Assembly (NCBI GenBank): GCA_015680685.1
Contig: MNCI01006151.1
Span: 60,793-84,923 of the forward strand
Length of the DNA: 24,131 nt
From: Gnetum montanum
Lineage: Eukaryota > Streptophyta > Gnetopsida > Gnetales > Gnetaceae
Direction of reading: 5' to 3'
In this document: piece after piece, positions 20,499 through 24,131 of the stretch
Layout: every line of letters starts with the position of its first letter
Position numbering within the stretch: the stretch's first letter is position 1
Program-made: the position numbers and the translations under genes
The notes under the pieces: model-generated
The model's input: only the letters and a program-made list of their open reading frames with translations
Database searches by the model: none
Told to the model about the DNA's origin: nothing

Positions 20499-20858
20499 CA
20501 TCCTTGTATGTTAACTCATATTAACGTTTTGAGTTGAACTCCTTACATGGGATGCATAAACCCTCTTGATTTTTTATGCATATAAAGTTGTAGTATTTTT
20601 TGTTGATTTTTACATGAACTTGGATAAGTCCTAACTACCTAAGAAATTGCCTATGCTCCATTACAGCTAGGTCATTATGGTCATATACATGAGTAGATTC
20701 ATGGTTCAAGGCCATGGCTACTATGCTGTATGGTAGAATGATTGATGTGAAAGGCATAAACTATAGGAGACCAATTAATTGGTCAAAATGATAAAGGCTT
20801 TTAAGATTTAATAAAATTTGTAACTTATAGTATATACAACTATAACGTATAATCTCAA
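20499..20858. other. AT-rich flank, nothing recognised
   Basis: This continues the pre-insertion sequence left of 10216. No coding potential or known repeat is seen on either strand. Confidence 0.4.
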
Positions 20859-21190
20859 AGCATATGGAGTTGCATCATGTAAAGCTTATAGCATGTAAGA
20901 CTTCACAACATGTAAAGCTTATAGTGTGTGAGATTTGTAGCATGTGAAGGTTGTAGCATATAAGACTTTATAGCATGTGAAACTGTAATGTGTGAAGGCT
21001 GCAACATGTAAGACTATAGTATGTGAAGCTATAGCCTATGACAATTGCAGCATATAAAGCTATAGCATGTGAGAGTTGCAACATGTAAAGTTATAGCATG
21101 TAAGAGTTGTAGCGTATAAAACTACAACTTGTGAAACTACTACATATGAAACTACATCATACAAGGCTATAGTGTATATGAAAATGTATG
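20859..21190. repeat. Degenerate minisatellite, about 21 units of 15-17 bp
   Basis: Head-to-tail units near AGCATGTGAAGCTTAT fill this stretch, for example AGCATGTAAGACTTCAC, AACATGTAAAGCTTAT and AGCATGTGAGAGTTGC. Unit lengths are mostly 15 or 16 bp. Endings partly alternate between TAT and TGT/TGC, hinting at a 31-bp double unit. An open minus-strand frame (21060-21389) over it is a by-product of the repeat. Confidence 0.85.
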
Positions 21191-21621
21191 TAAATGAAGG
21201 AAAAGAAAATAAACTACAACTACAACCAACCCAATAATTTTTAACAACATATAAAGATGAAAGAAAAATTGGAAAAGGTTTAGCATATGTAGAAACAATA
21301 GTAGGAAAAACACTACATGTTGCAATAGTTGAAAATAATATGTTAGATCTTAAAATGTAGAAAACATGGGGTAGTGTTATGCACTGCAACTATAAAATAA
21401 TAGGAAATAATTTAAAATTTAGTTTTGCTATTGTAATAGTGAAAATGGGCTATGATCCAATATGTTGGTGTTGTAAAAAACCCAAAATGGTTTTTGTTTT
21501 GGTAGATATACCAAATATAGAGTAGAAACAAGTTGAAAAATGCTTTTGCAAATGGGTTTTTGGGTTAAGAAGTTAGGCAGGTGCTAGAAGATTGTAATAA
21601 TGAAAACATCAATGTTGGAAA
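21191..21621. other. AT-rich non-coding stretch
   Basis: No gene or repeat recognised. Composition is A-rich on the plus strand. Confidence 0.4.
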
Positions 21622-22500
21622 ATTAGAATAATCCATACAAAACAATTTTAACTCTAAGATCTATAGGTCTCAAAAGGATTTGGAGCTTCTTAAATGATCT
21701 AGTTAATTACTTCAGGACTTAAGAAAGTCTGTAACCAAATGATGAAAATGAAAATAAACTATAATGAAAGCATGTGAACTGGATTATGAAAATGAAAATA
21801 AACTAAAATGAAAGCATGTGAAGTGGATGTTCAACATTGGGTTGAGAGTAGAGTATGAAATGTATGAAATATGCAAGAAATATGGCCAAATAAAAAATCT
21901 AAAAAATTTATATTTAATCCTACAAAAAATATTGTTCAAAATAATATTTAAAAGGTATAGATCATTATCTTTAAAAGCCTTAGAATACAAGGTATCTTTT
22001 TAGATCTAGTGTAGGATGCAAGTTGTGTTTTGCACTTGAAATCTACACCTGATTTTCCAATCAATCTACACTTGAATGTTGTTATGATCCATATAAAAAA
22101 ATATTAAATCTAAGATCTATGGGTCTCAAAAGGATTTGGACCTTCTTAAATGGTCTGGTTGATTACTTAGGAACTTCAAAAAGTCTATAACCAAATGATG
22201 AAAATGAAAATAAACTATAATGAAAGTGTGTGAAGTGGATGTTCAACATAGGATTGAGAATAGACTACAAAATGTAGGAAATATGCAAGAAATATTACCA
22301 AGAAAAAAACCTACAAACATTATATTTAATGCTGCAAAAAATATTGTTCAAAATAGAGGTTTAAAAGGTACATATCATTATATTTAAGATCCTGAGAATA
22401 CAAGATATCTTTTGAGATCTGGTTCAGGGTGCAGGGTGTGTTCTGCACTTGAAATTTACACTTGCTTGTCCAATCGATCTGCACTTGAATGCTACTATGA
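21622..22500. repeat. Tandem duplication of about 0.41-0.46 kb
   Basis: Two direct copies, about 21622-22088 and 22089-22500. AAGATCTATAGGTCTCAAAA (21656) matches AAGATCTATGGGTCTCAAAA (22112), offset 456. GCACTTGAAATCTACACCTG (22034) matches the site at 22447, offset 413. The difference comes from an internal ~44-bp tandem duplication (GATGAAAATGAAAATAAACT...) present only in the first copy, near 21738-21826. ORFs here are short and not conserved between the copies. Confidence 0.85.
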
Positions 22501-23710
22501 AGTTTCCATGATCTCAAAAATTAGCATTGAAAAGGCTACAAAAGGTTGTGAAAAATCGACAATGATGCTCTATTGTTTTGCCAAAAGAAAGTTTTTCTTT
22601 TTGCCAACAAAATATTTTCTCTATGTCAAAAACATCTATTAAAAATTCCTTAAAATGGTTTCGAATCTAGTATCAATAGGCCTATAATTCATTATCCTAG
22701 CATTAGTTACATTCCTATACACTTTTGAAGTGTTACATTATGTTTTTAGGCCATTTTCATGGCCAAAAAGTACATTTTATAGGTTACCAATCTTTTTAGC
22801 TTTTTATATCATGTTTTGGCAATGTATTTGGGCTTCCATGGCACAAATTACAGTGTATGGGCCACTATTATTTTTGAATTTTGTGCTTCAAATTACTAGC
22901 ATATATGACTTTTTGACCCTCACACACTGGCATAAATGAAATTTACAACATGTGGGCTATAAATTTCATTTTACATAATAAAAATAATCCATAATTATTT
23001 TCAAAATAAGGCCACAATGTAGGAATTTTGATAGGAAAACAAGGCAATTGATTCTATTCTTAAATTCCTACTGAGTTATAATGTAGATTTTGGCTACTAG
23101 GCTTTTCATGTGTTACATGGATTTTCTTGAGGTGTTTTTCCCACATGATCACATCACACGATTATATATACTAATCTACCACAAGAATAAAGGGAAAAGG
23201 TAAAAAAAAAAAACCCACCAATTAAAACTATTGTAGTAGAAAGTCTAAAACAACCATGAAATTCTAAAAAATTTGGCAAAACTCTATTTTGCTCCAAAGA
23301 AGTTTCATACCCATGTAGGTACGAGTGCAACAATCCCAATTCCAAGTTTAGAGTAGACAAAATCCTTTCACAAAGCTAAAATTTGAAAGAACAATGGAAA
23401 AATGAAAAAAAAAAGATAGAAGAGATAGGAAAGAACAAACTCACACATAATTTCTATTCATAGAGAAAAGAAAACAAGAAAACCCAAATTCCATGGAATG
23501 GGAGGCAGTGTTATTTTCTTTTTTGGTAGTGTTAAATGTCTAAATTAACAAAGCATGTATAAAATACATTCAATTTATATAAAATAGATTCACTTTTCAC
23601 TTTCAAGTCATGTGAATATATAAAATAAAATTTACTTTTATTTTTTTTCTTTTAAAACTATATAGTTTTTCATAAGTATATTTTTTATTTGTTCTCTAAC
23701 AAATGCCTTG
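22501..23710. other. AT-rich non-coding stretch before the right LTR
   Basis: No recognised gene or element. The ORFs at 22730-22939 (plus) and 23154-23360 (minus) are hydrophobic or biased, without motifs. Poly-A runs lie near 23205 and 23407. Confidence 0.45.
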
Positions 23711-24131
23711 TGTTGGCGACCATTTGGGACGCGACTGCCAACGAGTGTCCTCGAACAGGATTTAGGTGCCTGCTGGTCTCTAGCAACACCAAGGCCCAGA
23801 TACCTCCAAATAAACTCAGTAGTTAATGTGAGTATGTGTGTGTGCAGTTGCGACGTGCGGTTGTGAGAAATGTAACGATTGCATTGTGTGTAAATTACAA
23901 ATGACTTACTTTAAAGAGATTTAGTCAACTTTGCCAAGTACTATGAGTTGTTGAAAGTTTCCTATTTTGTTCAACTGCCTAGTCTATGCGGTCCCTATAA
24001 TACCTACTTGTAACAAATAAAATTTTGCAAAAACATTTGAGCACAACTCTCCGAATCAACTTCTAATTTTCCCTAGAGAAAGAGATAGTTCCACAAGAAA
24101 ACTAGAAATAGAGCAAGATTCAATGGAAATA
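23711..24131 (-). repeat. LTR of the Tat-like family, cut by right edge
   Basis: TGTTGGCGAC at 23711 is the same LTR edge as at 5341, and the following 420 bases match 5341-5760 closely in the same orientation. No PBS lies to its left (AAATGCCTTG instead). In this orientation it is therefore either a solo LTR or the 3' LTR of an element whose body lies right of the window. CCTTG at 23706-23710 would be one copy of the target-site duplication. Confidence 0.88.

Noticed and set aside
20859-21190. Short repeats that might suggest a CRISPR array
   Set aside because: Units are contiguous without spacers, diverged, and lie in plant DNA.
21060-21389. Minus-strand 109-residue ORF
   Set aside because: It largely overlaps the minisatellite; the open frame is a product of the repeat unit and no domain is visible.
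22730-22939. Hydrophobic plus-strand ORF of 69 residues
   Set aside because: AT-rich sequence readily gives Phe/Leu-rich frames; no motif and no flanking gene structure.

Overview
The window is plant nuclear DNA from a repeat-rich genome. The evidence is stacked, decayed Ty3/gypsy LTR retrotransposons, plant-type tRNA primer binding sites (PBS), plant-style LTR promoters and a fragment of a plant-like RUVBL2 gene. The age and nesting of the elements would suit a large-genome seed plant such as a conifer, but the sequence does not prove the lineage. I see no intact host gene, no tRNA or rRNA gene, no CRISPR array and nothing prokaryotic.

Layout, left to right. (1) 1-~6860, minus strand: a broken Ty3/gypsy element of Tat-like type, cut by the left window edge. 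Read on the minus strand it has a 5' LTR (5341-~6860), a tRNA-Asn-like PBS, gag, protease, an extra RNase H placed before the reverse transcriptase (RT), RT, a degenerate second RNase H and the start of integrase. The RT segment is present twice in tandem around two single N bases at 1692 and 1741, which looks like an assembly join. (2) ~6861-10215: mostly unassigned. It contains an unrecognised minus-strand ORF-like remnant (7.2-7.93 kb) and a well-hidden minus-strand gag pseudogene of a different gypsy element (~9.5-8.2 kb).

(3) 10221-20493, plus strand: a complete-ended LTR element with LTRs of 801 and 865 bp, a perfect 5-bp target-site duplication CTTTC, a decayed tRNA-Asp PBS and an Athila-like gag-protease reading frame. 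I find no RT, RNase H or integrase, so it appears to be non-autonomous. Its interior carries two foreign pieces: an N-terminal RUVBL2 pseudogene (~12.07-12.44 kb) and an LTR of the same family as element 1, in plus orientation (~13.08-14.66 kb). Its U3 regions carry an array of palindromic GATATC motifs just upstream of the TATA box, with six units in the 5' LTR and nine in the 3' LTR.

(4) 20494-23710: AT-rich non-coding DNA with a ~21-unit, 15-17-bp degenerate minisatellite and a ~0.43-kb tandem duplication. (5) 23711-24131: another LTR of the element-1 family, minus orientation, cut by the right edge.

Nothing here is likely to make a functional protein. Points worth following up are the PR-RNaseH-RT domain order, the variable GATATC promoter array, the captured RUVBL2 fragment, and the stop-codon spectrum, which looks like methyl-cytosine decay at CG and CHG sites.
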